From NCBI RefSeq assembly GCF_030209475.1, contig NZ_JARVRW010000001.1:372001-436000 (forward strand): DNA of 64,000 nucleotides, read 5' to 3'. The notes under the pieces were generated by a model that made no database searches, was not told the DNA's origin, and saw nothing but the letters and a program-made list of their open reading frames with translations. This DNA comes from Microbacterium sp. lyk4-40-TSB-66. GTDB lineage: Bacteria > Actinomycetota > Actinomycetes > Actinomycetales > Microbacteriaceae. Shown here piece after piece: positions 15,213-23,959 of this stretch. The translations under genes and the position numbers were made by a program. Each line of letters begins with the position of its first letter. Position 1 is the first letter of the stretch.

Positions 15213-15243
15213 TGGGCTCGGGGCCGCACCCCGGGCCGAGATC

Positions 15244-16506
15244 GTGAACGAGCAGACACCCACCGTCGCGGATCCGATCGACGGCGGGCTCTTCGACGGA
15301 CGGTACCGCGTGGGTCGGCTCCTCGGCCGCGGGGGGTATGCGCGTGTGCACGAGGCCGTGGACACGGCGCTCGAGCGCAGTGTCGCCCTCAAGATCATCG
15401 ATGGCGACGGCGCGGACCCGTCGGACGTCGCGCGTGTGCGGTCGGAGATCAGGCTGCTCGCATCGGTCTCGCATCCCTCCCTCGTGACCCTCTACGACGC
15501 CAGGCTCGCGGGCGCTCCGGCGTACCTCGTCATGGAGTTGATCTCCGGCCCCACGCTGTCGGATCGCATCGCGCGCGGTCCGCTCCCCGCGCCCGAGGTC
15601 GCCCTCATCGGCCGCGAGATCGCCGAGGCCTTCGCCGTCATCCACGCGCGCGGCATCGTGCACCGCGACGTGAAGCCGTCGAACATCCTCATCCGCCCCG
15701 CCGCCCACGTGGGCGAGACGCCGCGCGCAACCCTCGCCGACTTCGGCATCGCGGCCTTGGTGGGTGCAACCCGGGTCACCCGCGCCGACACCGTCATCGG
15801 CACCGCCGCCTACCTCAGCCCCGAGCAGGCGCGCGGACTACCGGCCGCCCCCTCGAGCGACGTCTACGCGCTCGGACTCGTGCTGCTCGAGGCGCTGACG
15901 GGAGCGCGCCCCTTCGGATCTCGCACGCCCCACGAGGCGCTCGCCGCCCGGCTCGTCTCGCCGCCCGAGATTCCTGCTCACCTGCCCCTGGCGTGGAGGG
16001 AGGTGCTGCGACGCATGACCGCCCTCGAACCGGCGGAGAGACCGGATGCCACGGGGGTGATCGTGGCGCTGCGGACCGTCGCGAGCGCCTCGGCGACGTC
16101 GGTCGACGCCCGCACGGCGGTCCTGCCGCACACCACGGCTCCGACGCGGGCATTCGGTGCGAGCGATGAACGCACGCGGGTGCTGCCGCAGCCCGACAGC
16201 GGTCTCTCCTCTCCGAGCGTCGACCGCACGCAGGTGCTCCCACGGGCGGGCGGCGCCCGATCGATCGATCCCTCCGCGGGCGGCGCTCCGGTGGCTGAGA
16301 CCCGCGCCCCGGCGCAGGCGGCGCGGCGCGGAGCGAAGAAGAACATCGTGGTCGCGTCCCTCGTGGCCGTCGTCCTCGCCGTGGGAGCGGTGATCGCCGC
16401 CGTCTCGCTCTCGGGTCAGGGTGCGGCCGGCCGGCCCGACCTGCCGACGCTCCCGCAGCCACTCGATCAGCACATGGATGAACTGTGGACGGAGGTCGGC
16501 CCGTGA
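15244..16506 (+). CDS. Membrane-anchored Ser/Thr protein kinase (PknB-type)
   Basis: A 420-residue Hanks-type kinase. The glycine loop LLGRGGYARV is at 27-35, the ATP lysine in VALK at 50, HRDVKPSN at 140-147, DFGIA at 166-170 and the GTAAYLSPEQARG activation segment beyond. The juxtamembrane region has three copies of a motif of type RTxVLP (TAVLP, TRVLP, TQVLP), each with a Thr three residues before Leu, which suits FHA-domain docking after phosphorylation. One membrane helix (about 368-392) leaves a short outer tail without PASTA repeats. The GTG start is at 15244. Its TGA overlaps the lipoprotein GTG, so ligand sensing may fall to that partner. Confidence 0.92.
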   Translation: MNEQTPTVADPIDGGLFDGRYRVGRLLGRGGYARVHEAVDTALERSVALKIIDGDGADPSDVARVRSEIRLLASVSHPSLVTLYDARLAGAPAYLVMELISGPTLSDRIARGPLPAPEVALIGREIAEAFAVIHARGIVHRDVKPSNILIRPAAHVGETPRATLADFGIAALVGATRVTRADTVIGTAAYLSPEQARGLPAAPSSDVYALGLVLLEALTGARPFGSRTPHEALAARLVSPPEIPAHLPLAWREVLRRMTALEPAERPDATGVIVALRTVASASATSVDARTAVLPHTTAPTRAFGASDERTRVLPQPDSGLSSPSVDRTQVLPRAGGARSIDPSAGGAPVAETRAPAQAARRGAKKNIVVASLVAVVLAVGAVIAAVSLSGQGAAGRPDLPTLPQPLDQHMDELWTEVGP

Positions 16507-17066
16507 TCCGTCGAGCCGCACCCACGGCCGCGCTTCTCTTCGCCGCAACGGTCATGCTGGCCTCGTGCACGCCGCCCAGCGCGTCTCCCACCGCGTGGCA
16601 GCAGTCGGTGCAGACCGTCGCCGAGCAGGCCTCCTCGGGCGACTATGCGTCCGCATCGGCGACCCTCGACGCTCTCGAGGCCGACGTCGTCGCGCGGCGC
16701 GACGCGGGGGAGATCACCGCGGCGGAGGCCGACGGCATCCTGGCCCGCATCGCGACGGTGCGCGCAGACCTGACCTCTCTCGCCCCGGCACCGTCCTCTC
16801 CGGCGCCAGAGGAGACCGGTGACCCGGAACCGAGCGAGACGGCCGCGCCGGAACCGACCGAGACCACCGAACCCGAGCCCACCGACACCGTCGAACCGAC
16901 GGCGGAACCGACGCCCGAGGAACCGTCCGACGGTGCGGGTGACGAAGACCGAACCCCGCCGAACGGCGGCGGTGACAAGGGTCCGGGAACCGGCGGCCCC
17001 GGTGGTGGCGACGACAAGAAGCCCTCCCAGGGAGCGTCTCCCGGCCCGGGTAAGAAGGACGGGTGA
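16503..17066 (+). CDS. Putative lipoprotein with a disordered Pro/Glu/Thr tail
   Basis: A 187-residue exported protein. A basic start is followed by a hydrophobic stretch and the lipobox LASC, so the mature protein should be lipid-anchored at Cys21-22. A helical region (QQSVQTVAEQASSGDYASAS to IATVRADLTSL) follows; the last hundred residues are low complexity: Pro/Glu/Thr repeats such as EPTETTEPEPTD, then Gly-rich sequence ending PGPGKKDG. The GTG at 16503 overlaps the kinase stop, so it is translated with the kinase and could be its extracytoplasmic partner or target. No enzymatic domain is visible. Confidence 0.8.
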   Translation: MIRRAAPTAALLFAATVMLASCTPPSASPTAWQQSVQTVAEQASSGDYASASATLDALEADVVARRDAGEITAAEADGILARIATVRADLTSLAPAPSSPAPEETGDPEPSETAAPEPTETTEPEPTDTVEPTAEPTPEEPSDGAGDEDRTPPNGGGDKGPGTGGPGGGDDKKPSQGASPGPGKKDG

Positions 17067-17120
17067 GTCGATTCGTCGGCGATGGTCCGAGGGCCTGCGA
17101 CAGCGTGCGAGGATTGCCCG

Positions 17121-17930
17121 GTGCCGCGCCGCGTGACCGCTGAACTCGACCTCGATCTGGGGGCGTCCGTCGACCTCATCTTCCAGATCACCGCGGCTCA
17201 GGGCGTGCCGGTCGCGGACGAACAACTGACCTTCTCGCAGGGCGATCGCGTGTACACACCGACCGAGATCGTCGACCAGTCGGGCAGCCGTCTGCACCGA
17301 CTCTCGGGGGAGCAGGGGCCTCTCTCCGTGCGCTACGACGCCGTGGTCTCGGGTCCGTCCCAGAGCCCTCGGACGAGCGACCTCGAGACCATCACCTACC
17401 TCCGCCCGAGCCGCTACTGCCAGTCCGATGAGGTGTTCGCGCAGGCGCGTCGGCAGTTCCGCGGCCTTGCGGGCGAAGACCTGCTCGCGGCGGTGTCGGG
17501 CTTCGTCGCCTCCACCGTCACCTACACCCCCGGACTCAGCCTCGGCACCGACAGTGCCGTGACGACCCTGATGACCGGCCAGGGCGTCTGCCGCGACTAC
17601 GCGCACGTGGTCATCGCCCTCCTCCGCGCGATGGACATGCCCGCGCGCTACGCCGCGTGCTACGCGCCGGGCCTCACGCCCATGGACTTCCACGCCGTCG
17701 CCGAGGCCTACATCGACGGTGCCTGGTACGTCGTCGATGCCACACGACTGGCCGACCGCCGCTCGCTCGTGCGCATCGCCACGGGCCGCGATGCCGCCGA
17801 CTGCGCCTTCCTCAGTTACCACGGCGGGTACGTCGGGCTCGAGCGCATGCACGTCGACGCGGTGCTCGACGACGTCGCTCCGGATGCCACGACCCCCGAC
17901 GACCACGAGGCCCTGGTGCAGATCGGCTGA
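17121..17930 (+). CDS. Transglutaminase-like cysteine peptidase superfamily protein
   Basis: A 269-residue cytoplasmic protein. An N-terminal beta domain (residues 1-95) is followed by the transglutaminase core with Cys157 in GQGVCRDYAH, His191 in DFHAVAEAYI and Asp206 in WYVVDATRLA, the full Cys-His-Asp triad. Such proteins act as peptidases or amide-bond enzymes; the substrate here is unknown. I took the GTG at 17121, with GAGG about 8 nt upstream; a longer start at 17082 is possible. It lies 54 nt after the lipoprotein gene and could belong to the kinase operon. Confidence 0.85.
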   Translation: MPRRVTAELDLDLGASVDLIFQITAAQGVPVADEQLTFSQGDRVYTPTEIVDQSGSRLHRLSGEQGPLSVRYDAVVSGPSQSPRTSDLETITYLRPSRYCQSDEVFAQARRQFRGLAGEDLLAAVSGFVASTVTYTPGLSLGTDSAVTTLMTGQGVCRDYAHVVIALLRAMDMPARYAACYAPGLTPMDFHAVAEAYIDGAWYVVDATRLADRRSLVRIATGRDAADCAFLSYHGGYVGLERMHVDAVLDDVAPDATTPDDHEALVQIG

Positions 17931-17969
17931 CGCGGCCACCCAAGCGGCGCGCCATAGACTTGACGGGCT

Positions 17970-19634
17970 ATGGATCCCGCTGCCCTCTCTGCTGCCCTGC
18001 TCGCCGTCGTCACTCCGCTCGCGGAGGCGCGACGAGAGGGGTCCTCGGCGGGGATCACGGTCGCCGACCTGCCGCTGGAACGGCCGAAGAACCGCGACCA
18101 CGGCGACTGGGCGTCCAACGCCGCACTCAAGCTGTCGAAGGTCGTCGGGGCGAACCCGCGCGAGTTCGCCGCCGAGATCGCCGCCGGTCTCGAGGCCGTC
18201 GACGGGATCGCCAGCGTCGAGGTCGCCGGTCCCGGCTTCATCAACATCCGTCTCGATGCGGCCGCCGCCGGTGCTCTCGCCAAGACCATCGTCGATCAGG
18301 GCGCCGCGTTCGGTACCAACGACTCCCGCGCTGCCGAGATCATCAACCTCGAGTTCGTCAGCGCCAACCCCACCGGCCCCATCCACCTCGGCGGCACCCG
18401 GTGGGCCGCGGCGGGCGACGCGCTCGCGCGCATCCTCTCCTCGCAGGGCGCGAAGGTCACCCGCGAGTACTACTTCAACGACCACGGCGCCCAGATCGAC
18501 CGCTTCGCGCGCAGCCTCGTCGCCGCCCACCAAGGCGACCCGACCCCCGAAGACGGCTACGGCGGCGCGTACATCCACGACATCGCCGTGCGCGTCACGG
18601 AACAGTACGACGGCGACATCGACGCCCTCGACCCGGATGCCAAACAAGAGGCGTTCCGCGAGCTCGGCGTGACGCTCATGTTCGGCGAGATCAAGCAGTC
18701 GCTGCACGAGTTCGGCGTCGACTTCGACGTCTACTTCCACGAGAACGACCTGCACGATTCGGGAGCCGTCGACCGGGCCGTCGCGCGCCTGCGCGAGCTC
18801 GGCCACATCTTCGAGGCCGACGGGGCGACGTGGCTGCGCTCGACCGAGTTCGGCGACGACAAAGACCGCGTCATCATCAAGTCCGACGGGCAGCCCGCCT
18901 ACATCTCCGGCGACCTGGCCTACTACCTCGACAAGCGCGAGCGCGGCTTCAACCGCTGCATCATCATGCTCGGCGCCGACCATCACGGGTACGTGCAACG
19001 CCTCATGGCGATGTGCGCCGCCTTCGGCGACGAGCCGCACGTCAACCTCCAGGTGCTGATCGGCCAGATGGTCAACCTCGTGCGCGACGGTCAGCCGATG
19101 CGCATGTCCAAGCGCGCCGGCACCGTGGTCACCCTCGAGGATCTTGTCGAGATCGTCGGAGTGGATGCCGCCCGCTACGCCCTCACGCGCAGCTCGGCTG
19201 ACTCGAACCTCGACATCGACCTCGACGTGCTGCAGAAGCGCACCAACGACAACCCCGTCTTCTACGTGCAGTACGCCCACGCCCGCACGCACAACGTCGC
19301 GCGCAACGCGCACGGCTCCGGGGTCGACCGCTCGGAGTTCGCTCCCGAGCTGCTCGATCACGAGACCGAGTCGGCGCTCCTCGGGGCCCTCCAGGAGTTC
19401 CCCCGCATCGTCGCCTTCGCCGCCGAGGTCCGCGAGCCGCACCGCGTCGCCCGCTACCTCGAAGAGCTCGCCGGTCTGTACCACCGCTGGTACGACAACT
19501 GTCGTGTCATCCCGCTGGGCGACGCGCCGGTCGAGCCGGTGCACCGCACTCGCCTGTGGCTGAATGACGCGACCGGGCAGGTGCTGCGCAACGGCCTGAC
19601 GCTGCTCGGAGTCAGCGCTCCGGAACGGATGTGA
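17970..19634 (+). CDS. argS: Arginyl-tRNA synthetase
   Basis: A class I synthetase of 554 aa that charges tRNA-Arg. The N-terminal additional domain holds the [13 protein letters not shown] segment. The HIGH-like signature is [12 protein letters not shown], and the KMSKS-like loop is [10 protein letters not shown]. The C-terminal DALR anticodon domain includes YVQYAHART and ends PERM. A TAGACT hexamer at 17955-17960 lies 9 nt before the ATG with no ribosome site, suggesting a nearly leaderless transcript. It opens the conserved argS-lysA-hom-thrC-thrB region, but here the RCC1 and HprK-like genes stand between argS and lysA. Confidence 0.97.
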   Translation: MDPAALSAALLAVVTPLAEARREGSSAGITVADLPLERPKNRDHGDWASNAALKLSKVVGANPREFAAEIAAGLEAVDGIASVEVAGPGFINIRLDAAAAGALAKTIVDQGAAFGTNDSRAAEIINLEFVSANPTGPIHLGGTRWAAAGDALARILSSQGAKVTREYYFNDHGAQIDRFARSLVAAHQGDPTPEDGYGGAYIHDIAVRVTEQYDGDIDALDPDAKQEAFRELGVTLMFGEIKQSLHEFGVDFDVYFHENDLHDSGAVDRAVARLRELGHIFEADGATWLRSTEFGDDKDRVIIKSDGQPAYISGDLAYYLDKRERGFNRCIIMLGADHHGYVQRLMAMCAAFGDEPHVNLQVLIGQMVNLVRDGQPMRMSKRAGTVVTLEDLVEIVGVDAARYALTRSSADSNLDIDLDVLQKRTNDNPVFYVQYAHARTHNVARNAHGSGVDRSEFAPELLDHETESALLGALQEFPRIVAFAAEVREPHRVARYLEELAGLYHRWYDNCRVIPLGDAPVEPVHRTRLWLNDATGQVLRNGLTLLGVSAPERM

Positions 19635-19636
19635 CC

Positions 19637-20419
19637 ATGACGGATGCCGCGACCTCGGACCGTCGGTCCGGACGGAAGACCGGCCGCTGGATCGCGGTGA
19701 TCGTCGTGGTCGTCCTGCTGCTGGTGGCCGCGGCGGTGGCCGCGGAGTTCATCGCCCGATCCGTGGTGACCAGCACGGTGCGCTCCCTCGTCGTCACCAA
19801 CGTCGGGTTGCCCGACGATCAAGACGTCGACGTCCAGGTGGCCGGCCTCGTGCTGCCCCAGGTGATCGCGGGGCGCCTCGACGAGGTCGACGTGGCGTCC
19901 GACGACGTCACCCTCGGGCCGATCACGGGCGACGTGCGCGTCGACCTGCGTGGTGTGCCGGTGTCGGCCGGATCGGCCGCAGAGGGGGGAGTGGCCTCGG
20001 TACGACTCGACCAGGAGCAGGTGCGGGCGCTCCTCGCCGAACTTCCCGACCTTCCTGCCGGCACCGTCGCCCTCGCAGCGCCGGACGTGACGTTCGAGAC
20101 GTCGTTGTCGCTGTTCGGTATCGGCATCCCGATCGGCGTCACCGTGACGCCCGGCGCCGCCGACGGCGATCTCACGCTGACGCCGTCCTCTTTCCAGGTC
20201 GCGGGCAACCTGCTCGACGCCGACACGCTCCGTGGTCAGTTCGGCGGTGTCGCCGATGGCATCCTGCAGACCTCGAGCCTGTGCATCGCCGACCGGTTGC
20301 CGTCGGGTCTGACGCTGACCTCCGCGACCGTGCAGGGACAAGACCTGGTGGCGACGTTCGACATCGCCGGTGGAATCGTCAACGACCCTGCGCTCCAGGC
20401 GAACGGCACCTGCGGCTGA
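19637..20419 (+). CDS. DUF2993 (LmeA-like) membrane-anchored protein
   Basis: A 260-residue protein with a basic N-terminus, one hydrophobic helix (residues about 15-40) and a long outer domain of DUF2993/LmeA type: repeated beta segments such as VDVQVAGLVLPQVIAGRLD and VDVASDDVTLGPI. Relatives bind phospholipid at the cell envelope; in mycobacteria LmeA supports lipomannan elongation. Its role here is unknown. The GTG at 19631 overlaps the argS stop, but the ATG at 19637 is preferred. Translation is probably coupled to argS either way. Confidence 0.8.
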   Translation: MTDAATSDRRSGRKTGRWIAVIVVVVLLLVAAAVAAEFIARSVVTSTVRSLVVTNVGLPDDQDVDVQVAGLVLPQVIAGRLDEVDVASDDVTLGPITGDVRVDLRGVPVSAGSAAEGGVASVRLDQEQVRALLAELPDLPAGTVALAAPDVTFETSLSLFGIGIPIGVTVTPGAADGDLTLTPSSFQVAGNLLDADTLRGQFGGVADGILQTSSLCIADRLPSGLTLTSATVQGQDLVATFDIAGGIVNDPALQANGTCG

Positions 20420-20881
20420 GGCGTATTCGGCGCGCGGTGCGAGCGCCGTGTCAGATTGCAGTGACCCGCTCATTGCCATGGTGATGACCGTGCCACGCTG
20501 AGCCGTCCGGTCGATTTCGATGGTCCTCGTGAGTCGCCCGCTGGTGTCGGTCACGCCTGGCCGGGCGACCCTCACCCGCTGGCGATGCGTCGACCTCGAA
20601 CACAAGGCGGCGCTCGTACGGGCGACAGACCGCCTCGCCCCGCTCCTTGGCACGCAGAGATGTCGCAACGCGCCGATCGACTCACGGGTGGCCGAGGTCC
20701 CGCCGCCCCGTCTCGCCCTCTGCGGGGTCTATCCTCACCCGGCGCTTTGAGCTGACTCTCCGCGCCGACGTCAGGGACGACGAGGGTACGTTCGCGCATG
20801 TACACGTGCTAGGACGCAAGCCCGGTCACGGCACATCGACAGGCGGCGCCGCGAGACGGCGCTGTGCAGAGGGGATCACTC
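20420..20881. other. Gene-free stretch upstream of the RCC1 gene
   Basis: About 460 bases with no convincing coding frame on either strand: the short frames have non-coding composition and no ribosome site. No riboswitch or tRNA fold was recognised. It presumably carries the promoter and an unusually long leader of the RCC1-repeat gene. The end of the stretch has a good ribosome site, AGAGGGGA, before ATG 20882. Confidence 0.5.
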
Positions 20882-20906
20882 ATGACTCATTCAGGTATCC
20901 GCCAGA

Positions 20907-23792
20907 GTGCCGGCGTGGCAGGCGCTCGCTCCGACGCGTCCCCCTCCCGGGGGGGGGCTCTCTCGCCGGACGGTCGTCGTCGGTGCGGCGTGGGCCGTTC
21001 CGGCCATAAGCCTGTTGTCGGCCTCACCTGCGCTCGCACAGTCCGAGGTGACGCGATTGGCCGTCACGACTCCGCAGAGCACGGTGCCGGCCGCCGGACC
21101 GGTCGAGGTCACGGTGACCGTGCGTTCCGAGGCGGGCGCGGCGCTGGCGGGGCAGCCCGTCTCGCTCTCCGGTCCCGGCTGGGGGTCGTTCGAGAACGCT
21201 GATGGCACGACCGACGGTGCGGGTCAGTACACCACGAAGTTCTGGCTGGGGACACCGTGGGCCAAGCCCGGCACGACGGCGACGATCACCGCCGTCTCCA
21301 GCGGTCTGAACACGTCGACGACGTTCACCGTCGTGGGATCCAACGTCCTGGCGTCCGGACCCAACAACTGGGGTCACATCGGCAATGGAGCGCCGGGCGG
21401 GGGGTGGACGACACCGGCTCAGACGCTGCCGGTGTTCCCCAGCCCTGTGGTGCAGGTCGCCAGCGGGGACGCGCACACGGTGGCGCTGCTGGCCGACGGC
21501 ACCGTCTGGACGGCGGGGAATCCCGACTTCGGACGACTGGGTCGCGACACCTCCGTCATTCCCTATACCCAGTTCGGTCCTGTGCCTGGCCTGTCGGGTG
21601 TGACCCAGATCGCCGCGCAGTGGAACGGGTGCTACGCACTGGTGGGGGGCAAGGTCATGGCGTGGGGGTGGAACATCTGGGGGCAGATCGGCGACGGGAC
21701 CACGACGGATCGCGATCGGCCGACGGAGATCCCCGGTCTGGCGAACGTCACCTTCCTCGCAGCGGGTCGGGTGAACGGTCTGGTGATCCTGGCCGACAAG
21801 ACCCTGTGGTCGTGGGGTGCGAGCAATGCCAGCGGCCAGGTGGGCAACGGTAGCACCACGAATCAGCTGTCTCCGGTCGCGGTCACAGGGTTGTCCGACA
21901 TCGTGCAGGTGGTCGGCGGCAATGACACCCACTCGGCATTGGACTCTTCGGGTGCGGTGTGGTCGTGGGGGGCGAACGACCTGGGCCAGGTCGGCGACGG
22001 CACGACGAGCACTCGGACGCAGCCGGTGCAGGTGACCTCGCTCTCGGGAGTCGCCTCGATCGCCCGAGGTGGAGACGCAGGCTACGCGATCCGCTCCGAC
22101 GGGGCGGTGTTCGCGTGGGGGAGCAACGCGCGCGGCCAGCTGGGCATCGGCTCGGCAACGGGAGCGCAGGCGACGACCCCCGCGGAGGTCCCCGCGCTGT
22201 CGGGAGCGACGACGATCGCCGCCGGCGCGTCGAATGCGTATGCACTTCGTTCCGACGGCAGCATCGTGGCCTGGGGATCGAACGCCGACGGTGAGCTGGG
22301 CGACGGCACCACCGCCGACCGCGATACCCCCGTGGCGGTGGCCGGTCTCACGGGTCGCAGCATCGCGGCGATCTCCTCCGGTGCGCGGATGAATGCGGTG
22401 TTCTTCGTGACGACTCCGGCAACGGTGTCGCTCGACGTCGACGCACAGGTCTCAGCGGGGACGGCGGGGACCGTCACCGCGACCGTCTCCACCGGATCCG
22501 CCGGTGTCGAGGGCGTGACGCTGACCTTGAGCGCGACGCGGAATGCGACGCTGGGTGCGGGGTCGGGCACCACCGACGGGTCGGGCTCGTTCCGCACCAC
22601 GGTGACCCCCGATGTGTGGACTCGTCCAGGCGTCATTTCGGCGGTGTCCGCATCCTCCGACGAAGGCACCGCGACCGACACGTACCAGGTGATCGGCGCG
22701 AACCTTCTGCACGCGGGGTACGGCCTGTACGGCGCGGGCGGTGACGGAGCCGAGAGCGACCATACGGCGGCGACCCAGTCGTCGCGCGTGTTCCCCTCGC
22801 CGGTGGTGCAGGTGTACACGGGCTACATCTTCGCGGTGGCCCTGTTGGCCGATGGATCGGTGTGGTCGGTGGGACGCAACGACAACGGTGCGCTGGGCGA
22901 CCCCTCGATCCCGGTATCAGCGGGGTGGCCGGGGTGGACCGGTCGCAAGACGTGGGGCCGCGTGCCGGGGCTACCCTCGAACGTCGTCCAGATCTCCGGC
23001 GGACGAGCGAGCGTATACGCCCTGACCGCCGACGGCGACGTATACGCGTGGGGGTGGAATGCCGATGGACAGCTCGGCGATGGAACGATGACCGATCGCA
23101 GTTCCGCACAGAGGATCCCGAACCTGTCGGGGGCCAAGAAGATCTGCGGTGCGTACCGTTCGGCGTTCGCGATCTTGTCCACCGACGCGGTGAGTGCGTG
23201 GGGAGCGAACTCCAGCGGCAACCTCGGAGACGGTCTCCGGACCCGGTCGGTGCTGAGTCCGATCTCCGTCCCGGCGTGGGGTTCGGTCACCGACATCGGC
23301 GGCGACAACCAGCAGACCGCCGCGCTTCGAACGGACGGGACGGTATGGACGTGCGGCGCGACGTCGGGCACGCTCGGCAACGGTGACTCCTCGGGCAGCA
23401 CGACGCCGCTGGCGGTGTCGGGACTGTCGGGCGTTCGCGCATTGGCCGCCGGCTTCGGCTTCTTCCATGTGCTGCGTTCCGACAAGACGGTAGCGGGATG
23501 GGGTATCAACGACGCGGGTCAGATCGGCAACGGGGGCACCTCCACGGTCCTCAGCCCCACCTCCGTGAGTGCGCTGACGGGCGTGACGAAGATCACCGGT
23601 CGCTGGGGCGGCGGCTACGCGCTCCTCGACAATGGCGAGGTCTGGGGCTGGGGGAAGAACGATGCCGGACAGCTGGGCGACGGCACGACCATCAACAGGA
23701 CGACGCCCGCGCAGATGACCGGGCTCACGGGCCGCACGGTCGTCGGCATCGACGCGGGCATCTCCGCCGAGGGTGCGTTCATCCGCGTCTGA
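20907..23792 (+). CDS. Secreted RCC1-repeat protein
   Basis: A 961-residue secreted protein as written from GTG 20907. A Tat-type signal (LSRRTVVVGAAWAVPAISLL, cleavage after SPALA) is followed by an Ig/Big1-like domain (about 45-145), a block of RCC1 propeller repeats of the type VWSWGANDLGQVGDGT, a second Ig-like domain (about 505-600) and a second RCC1 block. Each block should fold as a beta-propeller. The more natural start is ATG 20882, which has a strong AGAGGGGA site, but that frame reaches the Tat signal only if the G-run at 20949-20957 is eight long; it is nine here. Either expression varies with the run, or the base count is wrong. Function: probably surface binding; ligand unknown. 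Confidence 0.8.
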   Translation: MPAWQALAPTRPPPGGGLSRRTVVVGAAWAVPAISLLSASPALAQSEVTRLAVTTPQSTVPAAGPVEVTVTVRSEAGAALAGQPVSLSGPGWGSFENADGTTDGAGQYTTKFWLGTPWAKPGTTATITAVSSGLNTSTTFTVVGSNVLASGPNNWGHIGNGAPGGGWTTPAQTLPVFPSPVVQVASGDAHTVALLADGTVWTAGNPDFGRLGRDTSVIPYTQFGPVPGLSGVTQIAAQWNGCYALVGGKVMAWGWNIWGQIGDGTTTDRDRPTEIPGLANVTFLAAGRVNGLVILADKTLWSWGASNASGQVGNGSTTNQLSPVAVTGLSDIVQVVGGNDTHSALDSSGAVWSWGANDLGQVGDGTTSTRTQPVQVTSLSGVASIARGGDAGYAIRSDGAVFAWGSNARGQLGIGSATGAQATTPAEVPALSGATTIAAGASNAYALRSDGSIVAWGSNADGELGDGTTADRDTPVAVAGLTGRSIAAISSGARMNAVFFVTTPATVSLDVDAQVSAGTAGTVTATVSTGSAGVEGVTLTLSATRNATLGAGSGTTDGSGSFRTTVTPDVWTRPGVISAVSASSDEGTATDTYQVIGANLLHAGYGLYGAGGDGAESDHTAATQSSRVFPSPVVQVYTGYIFAVALLADGSVWSVGRNDNGALGDPSIPVSAGWPGWTGRKTWGRVPGLPSNVVQISGGRASVYALTADGDVYAWGWNADGQLGDGTMTDRSSAQRIPNLSGAKKICGAYRSAFAILSTDAVSAWGANSSGNLGDGLRTRSVLSPISVPAWGSVTDIGGDNQQTAALRTDGTVWTCGATSGTLGNGDSSGSTTPLAVSGLSGVRALAAGFGFFHVLRSDKTVAGWGINDAGQIGNGGTSTVLSPTSVSALTGVTKITGRWGGGYALLDNGEVWGWGKNDAGQLGDGTTINRTTPAQMTGLTGRTVVGIDAGISAEGAFIRV
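20949..20957 (+). repeat. Nine-G homopolymer inside the start of the RCC1 gene
   Basis: A run of nine G between the ribosome-site-linked ATG at 20882 and the Tat signal. With eight G the ATG frame continues into LSRRTVVVG; with nine it runs into another frame and stops at 21202. Such runs slip during replication. Confidence 0.85.
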
Positions 23793-23804
23793 GGTGCTCT
23801 TCGT

Positions 23805-23845
23805 CGGGGGTTCTCGCTGACGCTCCGCGTCCGTGGGAACCCCCG
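23805..23845 (+). terminator. Intrinsic terminator of the RCC1 gene
   Basis: CGGGGGTTC (23805-23813) pairs with GAACCCCCG (23837-23845); an inner GACGC/GCGTC hairpin sits in the loop. ATTTCGTT follows. Confidence 0.75.
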
Positions 23846-23959
23846 ATTTCGTTCGACGGTGACCGCCGGGCGAACGACCCGATGGCGGTGCCGTCCGGCG
23901 CCGGCATCCGTCCCGTCCTCTGACTCGCGCCCGAACGCCTGCCCCGGCCGGAGCCGTCG

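Noticed and set aside
16467..19544. A 1,025-codon open frame on the minus strand
   Set aside because: It lies opposite the lipoprotein, transglutaminase and argS genes. Long antisense frames are expected at high GC; its translation is rich in Arg, Asp, Glu, Gly and Val without any motif.
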